Assembly: GCF_022843985.1 (NCBI RefSeq)
Contig: NZ_JALHMP010000004.1
Coordinates: 29,839-93,838 of the forward strand
Reading direction: 5' to 3'
DNA from: Phreatobacter sp.
GTDB taxonomy: Bacteria; Pseudomonadota; Alphaproteobacteria; Rhizobiales; Phreatobacteraceae
DNA: 64,000 nucleotides
The notes below the pieces were generated by a model that was not told where the DNA came from, did not search any database, and saw only the letters and a program-made list of their open reading frames with translations. Below are positions 1 through 9,126 of this stretch, in pieces; position 1 is the stretch's first letter; every line of letters begins with the position of its first letter. The position numbers were made by a program, and so were the translations under genes.

Positions 1-81
1 GATGAGGGCGCTGACGAAGAGGCCGGCGACGCCGAAGCCGATGACCGCGTGGACGAGAAGGAACTGCAGGAGCTTCGGCAT
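1..81 (-). CDS. Small membrane protein, N-terminal fragment (cut by window edge)
   Basis: Only the first 27 codons are in the window. The fragment starts MPKLLQFLLVHAVIGFGVAG and continues hydrophobic, so it reads as the first transmembrane helix of a small inner-membrane protein. The ATG at 79-81 follows a GGGGAGG ribosome-binding site about five bases upstream, which supports a real start. The family cannot be named from so little sequence. Confidence 0.6.
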   Translation of the reverse strand, partial: MPKLLQFLLVHAVIGFGVAGLFVSALI

Positions 82-253
82 GGAGGCCTCCCCGGGCAGG
101 ATGTGGCAAGGCCGGCATCCGCGGGTGAAACGGGGGGAACAGACTTCTGTTCCCATGAATGCTCCTACGCCACAAGCGGTGGCACCGATCACCCGGCTTG
201 CAAGGCGGGCACGGCTGGCGGAATGGTAGCGGCCGCAACCGGAGAAGACCTCA

Positions 254-559
254 ATGCCCAAGGGATACTGGATCGCCCGTGTCGACGTTCACGACACCGA
301 GGCCTACAAGAACTACGTCGCGAAGAACGGCATCGCCTTCGCCAAGTTCGGCGGTCGCTTCGTCATCCGCGGCGGCAGGTTCGAGACGCTGGTCGGCAGC
401 AGCCGCGCGCGCAACGTCGTCATCGAATTCCCGAGCTACGATCAGGCCCTCGCCTGCTGGCACTCGCCCGAATATCAGGCGGCGCGCGCCGAGCAGAAGG
501 GCGGCGCCGAGATGGATGCCATCGTGATCGAGGGTTACGACGGCCCGCAGCCAAACTGA
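254..559 (+). CDS. DUF1330 domain protein
   Basis: A 101-residue protein that is essentially one DUF1330 domain, a dimeric alpha/beta-barrel fold of the ferredoxin-like class. It begins with MPKGYWIARVDV and carries the family pattern of an early tyrosine-rich beta strand, then GGRFVIRGG, then FPSYDQALACWHSPEYQ near residues 60-75. Biochemical function is unknown for the family. It stands alone between the divergent fragment on the left and the converging ccr gene, so context adds nothing about its job. Confidence 0.85.
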   Translation: MPKGYWIARVDVHDTEAYKNYVAKNGIAFAKFGGRFVIRGGRFETLVGSSRARNVVIEFPSYDQALACWHSPEYQAARAEQKGGAEMDAIVIEGYDGPQPN

Positions 560-673
560 GGGACGGTTCGCATCCCTTTCCGCCATGGCCGGGCACGGCG
601 GCCCAGGGGCCGCCGGTCGTGGCTTGTGACCGCCGGCCATCCATGACTTGGACACCGCCGTGTGAACGCATTC

Positions 674-704
674 ATCATGCCCGGCACAAGGCCGGGCATG
701 ACGG
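674..704. repeat. Palindromic intergenic repeat, family A
   Basis: A nine-base arm ATGCCCGGC and its complement GCCGGGCAT around a five-base loop, flanked by TC and ACGG. The same flanks and GC palindrome recur near 32.6, 33.05, 33.13, 38.12 and 38.18 kb. It lies between the converging DUF1330 and ccr genes and could double as a bidirectional transcription stop, although no T-run follows. Confidence 0.7.
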
Positions 705-726
705 AAAAGTCAGTCTCGGAAGGGCC

Positions 727-2004
727 TCAGCCCCCCGTCGCCTCGATGACGTCGTCGAGCGTGCGCAGGCCGGGGCGGGGCGAATTGACCAGCACCGCCA
801 TATTGCCCGGCGCGTGCTTGTTCGCCTGCATCAGCGCATGGGCGGCCGGGATCTTGTCCCAGGGGAAGAGCTCGCTCATGCAGGGATCGACGCGCCGGTC
901 GAGCACGAACTGGTTGGCGGCGGCCGCCTGTTTCAGATGGGCGAAATGCGAACCCTGGATGCGCTTCTGCCGCATCCAGACATAGCGCGCGTCGAAGGTG
1001 ATGTTGAAGCCGGACGTGCCGGCGCAGAACACCACCATGCCGCCGCGCTTGGCGACGAGGCAGGAGACCGGGAAGGTCGCCTCGCCCGGATGCTCGAAGA
1101 CGATGTCGACGTCCTTCTTGCCGGTGATGTCCCAGATCGCCTTGCCGAACTTGCGCGCCTCCTTGAGCCAGACATTGTATTCATCCGTGCCCACTGTCGG
1201 CATCTGGCCCCAGCAGGCGAAGTCCTTGCGGTTGATGACCCCCTTGGCGCCGAGCTGCATGACATAGTCGCGCTTGGTCTCGTCCGAGATGATGCCGATG
1301 GCATTGGCGCCGGCAGCGGCGACGAGCTGCACAGCGAAGACGCCGAGACCGCCCGATGCGCCCCAGACGAGCACGTTGTCGCCGGGCTTCAGCGTGTGCG
1401 GCGGGTGGCCGAACAGCATGCGGTAGGTGGTGGCCAGCGTCAGCGTGTAGCAGGCGGCCTCTTCCCAGGGCAGGTGCTTCGGCTTCTCCATGAGCTGGCG
1501 CGACTGGACGCGGCAGAACTGGGCGAAGGCCCCGTCCGGCGTCTCGTAGCCCCAGATCCGCTGGGTGGTCGAGAACATCGGATCGCCGCCATTGCATTCC
1601 TCGTCGTCGCCATCGTCCTGGTTGCAGTGGACGATGACCTCGTCGCCGACCTTCCAGCGCTTGACCTTGGAACCCACCGCCCAGACGATGCCCGAGGCAT
1701 CGGAGCCGGCGATATGGAAGGGATGCTTGTGGCCGTCGAGCGGCGAGATCGGCTGGCCGAGGCCCGCCCAGATGCCGTTATAGTTCACGCCGCCGGCCAT
1801 CACGTAGATGAGGACCTCGTCCTCGCCCAGCGACCAGGTCGGCACGACCTCGACCTTGAAGGACTGCTCCGGCGGGCCGTGCCGGTCCTTGCGGATGGCC
1901 CAGGCGTACATGTTCGCCGGAACGTGGCCGAGGGGGGGAACCTCGCCGAACTCGTAGAGATCCTTGACGGGACGCGACTGCGGGGTAGGAGCGACGGCTG
2001 CCAT
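727..2004 (-). CDS. ccr: Crotonyl-CoA carboxylase/reductase
   Basis: NADPH-dependent reductive carboxylation of crotonyl-CoA to ethylmalonyl-CoA, the key step of the ethylmalonyl-CoA pathway for acetyl-CoA assimilation. The 425-residue product is a medium-chain dehydrogenase/reductase. It has the GroES-like N-terminal half and a Rossmann motif WGASGGLGVFA near residues 214-224. Family-specific stretches include HCNQDDGDDEECNGGDPMFS and GSHFAHLKQA. The ATG at 2002-2004 is preferred over longer in-frame starts because it has a GAGG site upstream and matches the conserved family N-terminus. It is divergent from the stress-membrane gene and from ecm, which encodes the next-but-one pathway enzyme. 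Three GTGCA repeats lie 56-80 bases upstream of the start. Confidence 0.95.
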   Translation of the reverse strand: MAAVAPTPQSRPVKDLYEFGEVPPLGHVPANMYAWAIRKDRHGPPEQSFKVEVVPTWSLGEDEVLIYVMAGGVNYNGIWAGLGQPISPLDGHKHPFHIAGSDASGIVWAVGSKVKRWKVGDEVIVHCNQDDGDDEECNGGDPMFSTTQRIWGYETPDGAFAQFCRVQSRQLMEKPKHLPWEEAACYTLTLATTYRMLFGHPPHTLKPGDNVLVWGASGGLGVFAVQLVAAAGANAIGIISDETKRDYVMQLGAKGVINRKDFACWGQMPTVGTDEYNVWLKEARKFGKAIWDITGKKDVDIVFEHPGEATFPVSCLVAKRGGMVVFCAGTSGFNITFDARYVWMRQKRIQGSHFAHLKQAAAANQFVLDRRVDPCMSELFPWDKIPAAHALMQANKHAPGNMAVLVNSPRPGLRTLDDVIEATGG

Positions 2005-2059
2005 TGGGTTACCTCGGGTGTCAGGCGCCTTCTCAACGGGGCGCTTCAGGACCGAGTAT

Positions 2060-2083
2060 GTGCAGTGCAACATGGATGTGCAA
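2060..2083. promoter_or_regulatory. GTGCA direct repeats upstream of ccr (candidate operator)
   Basis: GTGCA occurs at 2060-2064, 2065-2069 and 2078-2082. The first two abut and the third is 13 bases after the second. They lie in the divergent region between ccr and the GlsB-type gene. Ethylmalonyl-CoA pathway genes are controlled by short-chain acyl-CoA-responsive regulators in other alphaproteobacteria, but this motif is not one I can assign to a known factor. Confidence 0.25.
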
Positions 2084-2275
2084 GCGCGAATTGGCGGCCC
2101 CGAACCCGACATTCTAAGCCCTTTGGCTGATCCAGCCCCCTTGTCCGCGGCATTCGGAGCCCGGTCCCGGCACCTCCGCGGCGGTATTTTTTTGGCGCAG
2201 GAGGGACCTGCCGGGCATGCGGTGCGTTAGCCCTTCAGGGAGCTGATGAAGCGGGTCCCCAAGGAGAACCACATC

Positions 2276-2530
2276 ATGCCCGTCGAAAGCCTGCTCATTC
2301 TCGTTCTCATCGGCGCCGTCGCCGGTTGGCTCGCCGGACTCATCGTCAAGGGGTTCGGCTTCGGGCTGGTCGGCAACATCGTCATCGGCATCCTCGGCGC
2401 GCTGATCGCCACCTGGCTCTTTCCGCGCCTCGGCGTCTCGCTGGGCGCCGGCATCATATCGGCCATCATCAGCGCGACCCTCGGTGCCGTCATCCTGCTG
2501 GTGATCGTCGGGTTGATCCGAAGGGTCTGA
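2276..2530 (+). CDS. GlsB/YeaQ/YmgE-type stress-associated membrane protein
   Basis: An 84-residue, very hydrophobic, glycine-rich protein with three predicted membrane helices (about residues 3-23, 30-50 and 56-80). Family patterns are GAVAGWLAGLIVKG and GNIVIGILGALIA. The family is induced by stress in several bacteria but has no defined biochemical role. The ATG at 2276 follows AAGGAG with eight bases of spacing, which rules out the longer in-frame start at 2246. It is followed 113 bases later by ecm on the same strand. Confidence 0.85.
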   Translation: MPVESLLILVLIGAVAGWLAGLIVKGFGFGLVGNIVIGILGALIATWLFPRLGVSLGAGIISAIISATLGAVILLVIVGLIRRV

Positions 2531-2643
2531 GACCGCGGCCTGACGCCTCCCGGGGGCTGTCGGGGGCATTCCCCTTTCGCTGCATTGCAATAAGCCGCCT
2601 GCCGGCACAGAATGTTCGCCAATAACCCGCTCGGGAGGCGACA

Positions 2644-4620
2644 TTGCGCACCAAAGAGACGCGCGACAAACCCTGGCTGATCCGCACCTATGCGGGTCAT
2701 TCCACGGCCGCGAAATCCAACGCGCTCTATCGCGCCAATCTCGCCAAGGGGCAGACGGGCCTCTCGGTCGCCTTCGACCTGCCCACCCAGACCGGTTACG
2801 ACGCCGATCATGTCCTCGCCCGCGGCGAGGTCGGCAAGGTCGGCGTTCCCGTCTCCCATCTCGGCGACATGCGCACGCTCTTCGACGGCATTCCGCTGGA
2901 CGCGATGAACACGTCGATGACCATCAATGCCTGCGCCGCCTGGCTGCTGGCGCTCTATGTGGCGGTGGCCGACGAGACCGGTGCGCCGCGCGCCAAGCTC
3001 TCCGGCACGACGCAGAACGACATCCTGAAGGAATATCTCTCGCGCGGGACCTACGTCTTCCCGCCCGAGCCCTCGCTCAGGCTCACCAAGGACACGATCC
3101 TGTTCACGACGGCCGAAATGCCCAAGTGGAACCCGATGAACGTGTGCTCCTATCATCTGCAGGAGGCCGGGGCGACGCCGGTGCAGGAACTCGCCTTCGC
3201 GCTCGCCAATGCCATCGCCATCCTCGACACGGTCAAGGCCTCGGGCGAAGTGCCCGACAGCGATTTCGGCGAGGTGGTCGGCCACATCTCCTTCTTCGTC
3301 AATGCCGGCATGCGGTTCGTCACCGAAATGTGCAAGATGCGCGCCTTCGTCGACCTCTGGGAGGAGCTCGTCGAGACGCGCTATGGCGTCACCGACCCCA
3401 AGCACAAGCTGTTCCGCTACGGCGTCCAGGTGAACTCGCTCGGCCTCACCGAGCAGCAGCCCGAGAACAACGTCTACCGCATCCTCATCGAGGCGCTGGC
3501 GGTGACCATCTCCAAGAAGGCGCGCTGCCGCGCCCTCCAGCTTCCCGCCTGGAACGAGGCGCTCGGCCTGCCGCGCGCCTGGGACCAGCAATGGTCGCTG
3601 CGCCTCCAGCAGATCCTCGCCTATGAGACCGACCTGCTCGAATTCGGCGACCTCTTCGACGGCAATCCCGTGGTCGCCGCCAAGGTCGAGGCGCTGAAGG
3701 CCGAGGCCTCCGCCGAGATGAAGCTCATCGAGGAGATGGGCGGGGCCATCGCCGCGGTCCCCTACATGAAATCCAAGCTCGTCGAGAGCAACACGCGCCG
3801 CCTCGAGGCCATCGAGAGCGGTGAGCAGGTGGTCATCGGCGTCAACCGCTTCACCGAGACCGAGGTTTCCCCGCTGACCACCGGCGAGGGCGCGATCATG
3901 GTGGTCGATCCCGCCGTGGAAGCCCAGCAGGTCGAGAGCCTGAAGGCCTGGCGCGCCGGCCGTAACGCCAGGGCCGTGGACAAGGCGCTCGCCGACCTGC
4001 GCGCCGCCGCCAGCGAGGGCCGCAACGTGATGGAGCCGTCCATCGCCGCGGCGAAGGCCGGCGTCACCACCGGCGAATGGGGCCAGGTGCTGCGCGAGGT
4101 CTTCGGCGAATACCGCGCCCCGACCGGCGTCGGCCGCGCCGCCCGCGCCGAGACCGGCGAACTCGCCCCCATCCGCGAAGAGGTGGAAAAGGTCTCGCGC
4201 CGGCTCGGCCGCCGCATCAAGTTCCTCGTCGGCAAGCCCGGCCTCGACGGCCATTCCAACGGCGCCGAGCAGATCGCGGTGCGCGCCCGCGACTGCGGCA
4301 TGGAGGTCGTCTACGAGGGCATCCGCCTCACCCCCGCCGAGATCGTCAATGCGGCGCTGGAGGAAGGCGTCCACGTCGTCGGCCTGTCGATCCTCTCCGG
4401 CAGCCACATTCCCCTCGTCACCGAGGTAATGGAGCGGATGCGCGCCGAGGGGCTCGACGACGTGCCGGTCATCGTCGGCGGCATCATCCCGCCCGAGGAC
4501 GAGCTGGTGCTGCGGCAGGCGGGCGTCGCGGCGGTCTACACGCCGAAGGATTTCCAGCTCAACACGATCATGGCCGACATCGTGAGGATCGTCGGCGAGG
4601 GTGCGAAACAGGCGGCGTGA
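2644..4620 (+). CDS. ecm: Ethylmalonyl-CoA mutase, adenosylcobalamin-dependent
   Basis: Converts (2R)-ethylmalonyl-CoA to (2S)-methylsuccinyl-CoA in the ethylmalonyl-CoA pathway. The 658-residue product has the substrate-binding barrel in the first ~490 residues, with KGQTGLSVAFDLPTQTGYD early on. A C-terminal B12-binding domain carries the base-off/His-on signature D535-x-H537-x-x-G540. It resembles methylmalonyl-CoA mutase, but adjacency to ccr and the single-chain length near 650-660 favour Ecm. The start is a TTG at 2644 with GGGAGG seven bases upstream; no later ATG preserves the conserved N-terminus. Methylmalonyl-CoA mutase remains the alternative. Confidence 0.9.
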   Translation: MRTKETRDKPWLIRTYAGHSTAAKSNALYRANLAKGQTGLSVAFDLPTQTGYDADHVLARGEVGKVGVPVSHLGDMRTLFDGIPLDAMNTSMTINACAAWLLALYVAVADETGAPRAKLSGTTQNDILKEYLSRGTYVFPPEPSLRLTKDTILFTTAEMPKWNPMNVCSYHLQEAGATPVQELAFALANAIAILDTVKASGEVPDSDFGEVVGHISFFVNAGMRFVTEMCKMRAFVDLWEELVETRYGVTDPKHKLFRYGVQVNSLGLTEQQPENNVYRILIEALAVTISKKARCRALQLPAWNEALGLPRAWDQQWSLRLQQILAYETDLLEFGDLFDGNPVVAAKVEALKAEASAEMKLIEEMGGAIAAVPYMKSKLVESNTRRLEAIESGEQVVIGVNRFTETEVSPLTTGEGAIMVVDPAVEAQQVESLKAWRAGRNARAVDKALADLRAAASEGRNVMEPSIAAAKAGVTTGEWGQVLREVFGEYRAPTGVGRAARAETGELAPIREEVEKVSRRLGRRIKFLVGKPGLDGHSNGAEQIAVRARDCGMEVVYEGIRLTPAEIVNAALEEGVHVVGLSILSGSHIPLVTEVMERMRAEGLDDVPVIVGGIIPPEDELVLRQAGVAAVYTPKDFQLNTIMADIVRIVGEGAKQAA

Positions 4621-4798
4621 CCGGGATCCTGGCCGGACGGTGACGGTCGCCACTCCCCCTGCCATCACCCCGCCATCGGTCGAGATGAGCTGAGGCGCAC
4701 AGAACGACGCAAACGTCAGCGCACCGCCCGCCGCCCTCCCTTGATGACCTCCGCGGCGATCTGTGCCAGCTTCGCCGCCCCCTGTGAGACCGCCCGCC

Positions 4799-6415
4799 AT
4801 GCTCCCATCCCTGCGCGACTACGACGCCCTCGTCCGCGATTTCCGCTGGCAGGTCCCTGCCCGCTACAATATCGGCACAGATGTCTGCACCCGCTGGGCG
4901 CTCGCCGAACCGGACCGCGTCGCCATCCTCTGGAAGAAGCCGGACGGCCGGGTGGAGCCGGTCACCTACGGCCGGCTGGAGGACGCCTCCAATCGCCTCG
5001 CCAACGTGCTCGTGGCGAAAGGCGTGAAGCGCGGCGATCGCGTGGCCCTCGTCCTCGCGCAGGGGGCCGCGGCCGCCATCGCCCATGTCGCCATCTACAA
5101 AATGGGCGCCATCGCCGTGCCGCTGGCGGCGCTCTTCGGCATCGATGCCCTCGCCTTCCGCCTCGGCAATTCCGGTGCGCGCGCCCTCATCACCAATGCC
5201 GAAGGCGTCGGCAAGCTCGCCCAGATCCGCGATGGCCTCGGCGAACTCTCCGTGGTCCTCTCGGTCGACGGCGCGGCCGACGGCGTCGGCAGTTTCTACG
5301 GGTCGCTGGAGCAGGCCTCGGGCGCCTTCACCCCCGTGGACACCGCCGCCGACGACCCCGCCATGATGATCTACACCTCGGGCACCACCGGCCAGCCCAA
5401 GGGTGCGCTGCATGGTCACCGCGTCCTGCTCGGCCACCTGCCGGGCGTGGAGATGCCGCACGAGTTCTTCCCGCAAGCCGGCGACCGCATGTGGACGCCG
5501 GCCGACTGGGCCTGGGCCGGCGGGCTGCTCAACGTGCTGCTACCCTCCCTGCATTTCGGCGTGCCGGTGGTCGCCCACAAGTTCGAGAAGTTCGACGCGG
5601 ACGAGGCTTTCGCACTCATGGCCGAGCTCGAGGTCCGCAATTCCTTCGTGCCGCCCACCGCCCTGCGCATGCTGCGGTCGATCGACGATCCCCGCTCCCG
5701 GCACAAGCTCGTCCTGCGCACCCTCGCCTCGGGCGGTGAGGCGCTGGGCACGCCGACCTATGACTGGGGCCGGGCCGCCCTCGGCCTGACCATCAACGAG
5801 TTCTACGGCCAGACCGAATGCAACCTCGTCCTGTCCTCCTGCGCTGCCATCGGTGTGTCCAAGGCAGGCGCCATCGGCAAGCCCGTGCCCGGCCATATGG
5901 TCGGGATCATCCGCGACGACGGCACGACCTGCGCGGTCGGGGAGCGCGGCCAGATCGCCGTGCAGAGGCCGGACCCGGTCATGTTCCTCGAATATTGGGG
6001 GCGACCGGCGGCGACACGCGACAAGTTCATCGGCGACTGGATGGTGACCGGCGACCAGGGCCTCCGTGACGAGGAAGGCTATATCCACTTCTTCGGCCGC
6101 GACGACGATGTCATCACCTCGGCGGGCTACCGCATCGGGCCCGGTGAGATCGAGGACACGCTGCTGAAACATCCCGCCGTGTCGTTGGCGGCCGCCGTGG
6201 GCAAACCCGACGCGTTGCGCACCGAGATCGTCAAGGCCTTCATCGTGCTGAAGGACGGCGTCGAGCCTTCGCCTGAACTCGCCGACCACATCCGCGACTT
6301 CGTGAAGACGCGCATGTCGGCCCATTCCTACCCGCGCGAGGTCGAATTCATCGACGCGTTGCCGATGACGACGACGGGCAAGATCATCCGGCGCCTGCTG
6401 CGCGACCGGCCCTGA
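4799..6415 (+). CDS. Acyl-CoA synthetase (AMP-forming, ACS/medium-chain type)
   Basis: Activates a carboxylic acid through an acyl-AMP to the CoA thioester. The 538-residue protein has the AMP-binding P-loop-like motif YTSGTTGQPKG near residue 192 and YGQTEC near 340. The adenylate-binding stretch is GRDDDVITSAGYRIGPGEIE, and the C-terminal catalytic lysine is K528 in TTTGKIIRR. ATG 4799 begins MLPSLRDYDALV. The substrate cannot be read from sequence. Relatives act on acetate, propionate or medium-chain acids, and the location directly after ecm suggests it feeds an acyl-CoA into the same pathway. It converges on the next gene with three bases between stops. Confidence 0.9.
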   Translation: MLPSLRDYDALVRDFRWQVPARYNIGTDVCTRWALAEPDRVAILWKKPDGRVEPVTYGRLEDASNRLANVLVAKGVKRGDRVALVLAQGAAAAIAHVAIYKMGAIAVPLAALFGIDALAFRLGNSGARALITNAEGVGKLAQIRDGLGELSVVLSVDGAADGVGSFYGSLEQASGAFTPVDTAADDPAMMIYTSGTTGQPKGALHGHRVLLGHLPGVEMPHEFFPQAGDRMWTPADWAWAGGLLNVLLPSLHFGVPVVAHKFEKFDADEAFALMAELEVRNSFVPPTALRMLRSIDDPRSRHKLVLRTLASGGEALGTPTYDWGRAALGLTINEFYGQTECNLVLSSCAAIGVSKAGAIGKPVPGHMVGIIRDDGTTCAVGERGQIAVQRPDPVMFLEYWGRPAATRDKFIGDWMVTGDQGLRDEEGYIHFFGRDDDVITSAGYRIGPGEIEDTLLKHPAVSLAAAVGKPDALRTEIVKAFIVLKDGVEPSPELADHIRDFVKTRMSAHSYPREVEFIDALPMTTTGKIIRRLLRDRP

Positions 6416-6418
6416 GGT

Positions 6419-7561
6419 TCAGCGGCGCAGCAGCCGCTTGGCCAGGGCCTTGCCACCGGCAAGGCCGCGGCGGCAGGCGATCGCCGCATGGTAGCGCCAG
6501 CCCGGGCGGCCTTCCTGGACGGCGATGAAGCGCGTCGCCAGGGCCATGCGCCCCGGCCAGATGCGCTCGATCATCGGATGCCCGGGAATCGCACAGGAAT
6601 CGACCAGTTCCACGCCAGGAATGGCGATGGCGGCCTGGCCGATCGCGTGGGACAGTAGAAGGCCGGGAGAATAGCGGGCGAAGGCCTCGTCATAGGTGGT
6701 CTTGAGGTACCAGGCCCGCGTGCCGGCCGACAGGACGAGCCCGGCGGCGATCGGCCTGTCGTCGAGCAGCAGCATGTCGATCCGGGCAGCGCCCGTCTCC
6801 GCAAGGCCGCCGACAGCGTCCTCGAAGAAGACCTGTGTCGCCGGATCGGTCGCCAGCGCCGTGCCGCGGCGGCCCTTCCAGCCCTCCGCCTCGAGCGCGA
6901 GGAAGGCGGCGATGGCCGCCGCCGGGTCGTGACCCGTCACCGTCGAGACGGCCACCAGGCGGCCGCGTTCACCGAGGCGGCGCGCCAGACGGCGATGCTC
7001 CTTGGACAGCGGCGGTGGAGGCGCCGTCAGCACTGCGCGGCGATGCGCATCGAGAACCTGCATCCTGTGCCCGGCGGCCCGCGCGTCGAGCGCCGCGGCG
7101 AAGGGCCCCGCATCGAGGAGCGGCGCGTCGAGGGCGGCGATGCCCTCTTGTGCCAGAAAGGCGAAGAGCGCGGCGGCGACCACCGCGGCTTCGCCCGACC
7201 GCACCAGCGGCATGCCGTAGGGCGCATAATCGTGGGTCCAGAGCGTGAAGACCGTGCGGGCGAACCCGAGCCGCCCGGCGACCAGGCCGATGGGCTCACC
7301 GTCCCGCGACACCAGCAGGGCCCCGAGCCCACGCGGCGATGCAATGCCACGGGCCGCCAGGGCGAAGGCCGGGGCGAGGAACACGTTGGGCGCGGCGGCG
7401 GCTGCGAGGTCTTCCCATTCCGGCCGGATGGACGCCCAATCCATGGCCGGGACCCAGTCCGCGCTGACGGCGCCCATGCCGGCGGAGCCGAGGTCCGGCT
7501 GCAGCGGCGCCTCGATGGCCGCGACGGGGGGAGCCGCGAGGGTGTCGGGCGACGCCGTCAT
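6419..7561 (-). CDS. FemAB/BioF2-like GNAT acyltransferase
   Basis: A 380-residue protein with a C-terminal GNAT-fold domain of the type found in FemAB/CelD-like proteins near polysaccharide genes. Diagnostic stretches are FLALEAEGWKGRRGTAL and a following segment DRPIAAGLVLSAGTRAWYLK with YDEAFARYSPGLLL. The start codon overlaps the stop of the upstream flippase by four bases (ATGA), so the two are translationally coupled. The pair probably makes or decorates an exported envelope polysaccharide. Donor and acceptor are unknown. Confidence 0.75.
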   Translation of the reverse strand: MTASPDTLAAPPVAAIEAPLQPDLGSAGMGAVSADWVPAMDWASIRPEWEDLAAAAAPNVFLAPAFALAARGIASPRGLGALLVSRDGEPIGLVAGRLGFARTVFTLWTHDYAPYGMPLVRSGEAAVVAAALFAFLAQEGIAALDAPLLDAGPFAAALDARAAGHRMQVLDAHRRAVLTAPPPPLSKEHRRLARRLGERGRLVAVSTVTGHDPAAAIAAFLALEAEGWKGRRGTALATDPATQVFFEDAVGGLAETGAARIDMLLLDDRPIAAGLVLSAGTRAWYLKTTYDEAFARYSPGLLLSHAIGQAAIAIPGVELVDSCAIPGHPMIERIWPGRMALATRFIAVQEGRPGWRYHAAIACRRGLAGGKALAKRLLRR

Positions 7562-8949
7562 GCGACAGCCGGCTTGGCCCAGAACCGGGCGGAGAGACCG
7601 AGGCGCGCGGTGGTGACCCAGATCAGCAGCACCGATTCGAGCGTCAGCGCCACGGCGGTGGCGATGGCCGCGCCCATCATGCCGAGGGGCGGGATCAGCA
7701 GGAGACACAGGATGACGGCCACGGCGAAGGCGACGCCGTAAATGAGCGCACAGGCCGTCTGATGGCCCGACATGGTGAGGAGGCGTTCCACCGGGCCGAC
7801 CGCCGCGCGCGCCAGCAGGCCGACGGAGACCACGAACATCGCCGGATAGCCCTTCACGTAATCCGGACCGAACATCATCAGGAACGGCTTGCCCAGAGCC
7901 AGGATCAGGATCGTCGCCGCGAGCGAGGGGAAGAAGGTCCAGCGGATGGAGGCGCGCAGGAAATCCGCGAGCTTCTGCCGGTCGCCGGCGACGTGATACT
8001 CGCTGAACCGGTGCGCCGCCGCCGCGGCCACGGCGAAATAGACGAAAGCGACCAGCGCCAGGGTCTTCACCGCCGCCCAGTAGACGGCGACCTCCTCGGG
8101 GCCGCGCAGATATTTGAGCAGAATGACGTCGGTATAGGTGAGGGCGAGATAGAAGGTCTCGACCAGGAAGATGGGCAGGCTGGTCTTCAGCCAGAACATC
8201 GGCTCGGCCCGGCCCGGTCCGGCAGCCACCTTCACCGCGAGGCGCCGGTTGAGCAGCACGAACTGGATCATGGCGGCCAGCCACGTCGCCACCACGGCGC
8301 AGGCCATGGCCGTCACCGCCGTGCTGGCGAAGCCGGCGACATGGCCGGCGGCCATGCAGCCGAGCAGGATGACGGGACGGATGAGATAGGGGGGGCCGAG
8401 GGCGAGGTCGGTCCAGTTCCACGACCGGGCGATGCCGTCCTGGATGTCGGTGAGGACGAACATCGGCAGGCAGAGCGCCGCCAGCGCCAGCGGCATGACC
8501 ATGGCGCCGGTGAGCAGATGCCCGAATTGCCAGAGGATCACGAGGCCGATGACAGCCACCGCGGTGGCGATGATGACGCCGAGGCGACGACCGCCGCCGA
8601 GGAAGCCCCTGAGACCGTCCTGGTCGCCGCGCTCGGCATAGACGGGCACGAAACGCTGGGCGGCCGAGGCGAAGCCGGCATTGGCCAGATGCCCGATCAG
8701 CAGCACCCAGACCCAGACCGAGACATAGATGCCGAATTCCGAGCCGCCCATCCAGCGGGCCATCAGCACCTGGCTGACATAGGCGATGCCGGCGCTGAGG
8801 ACGCGAATCAGAAAGGCCGCGCCGGCCATGCGCTGGGCGATGGATGCATCGGAACGGTCCAGGAGAAACGAGCGGACGCGCGCGGTGATCCCGGCGGGCG
8901 ACAGCAGCGTCTTGGCGCCGCGCCCCATCTGCGCTTCTTCCGAACCCAT
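7558..8949 (-). CDS. Polysaccharide flippase, MATE/Wzx superfamily
   Basis: A polytopic membrane protein of about 463 residues with some 12-14 hydrophobic helices. The N-terminal pattern FLIRVLSAGIAYVSQVLMARWMGGSEFGIY is typical of O-antigen and lipid-linked oligosaccharide translocases; the terminal ~40 residues are soluble. Three starts are possible: TTG 8958, ATG 8949 and ATG 8928. The last has a GGAAGAAG site and may be the true one. It forms a two-gene operon with the downstream GNAT gene. No glycosyltransferase or polymerase gene is present nearby. Confidence 0.85.
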   Translation of the reverse strand: MGSEEAQMGRGAKTLLSPAGITARVRSFLLDRSDASIAQRMAGAAFLIRVLSAGIAYVSQVLMARWMGGSEFGIYVSVWVWVLLIGHLANAGFASAAQRFVPVYAERGDQDGLRGFLGGGRRLGVIIATAVAVIGLVILWQFGHLLTGAMVMPLALAALCLPMFVLTDIQDGIARSWNWTDLALGPPYLIRPVILLGCMAAGHVAGFASTAVTAMACAVVATWLAAMIQFVLLNRRLAVKVAAGPGRAEPMFWLKTSLPIFLVETFYLALTYTDVILLKYLRGPEEVAVYWAAVKTLALVAFVYFAVAAAAAHRFSEYHVAGDRQKLADFLRASIRWTFFPSLAATILILALGKPFLMMFGPDYVKGYPAMFVVSVGLLARAAVGPVERLLTMSGHQTACALIYGVAFAVAVILCLLLIPPLGMMGAAIATAVALTLESVLLIWVTTARLGLSARFWAKPAVA

Positions 8950-9126
8950 CACCGACAAGGCGGATGTCCCTGATGACGCATCGGTACGATGATCCGATCA
9001 CGAATATCGAGGCATAAGGGATGGGCGCTTAAGAAACGGTTCGACCAGCGCAACCGCCGGCAATGGCGCAGGAAAGAGGCCGGCCACGGGAGCAGCCGGC
9101 CTCGTCACATCGGTGGTGGATGAGGA

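Noticed and set aside
2227..4800. An 857-codon open frame antisense to ecm
   Set aside because: It is a shadow caused by high GC at third positions. The sense frame encodes a fully conserved mutase, while the antisense translation is low-complexity and matches nothing.
6419..9001. A single 860-residue fusion of flippase and acyltransferase
   Set aside because: The N-terminal half in that frame is an out-of-frame reading of the flippase. The true genes overlap by four bases in different frames.
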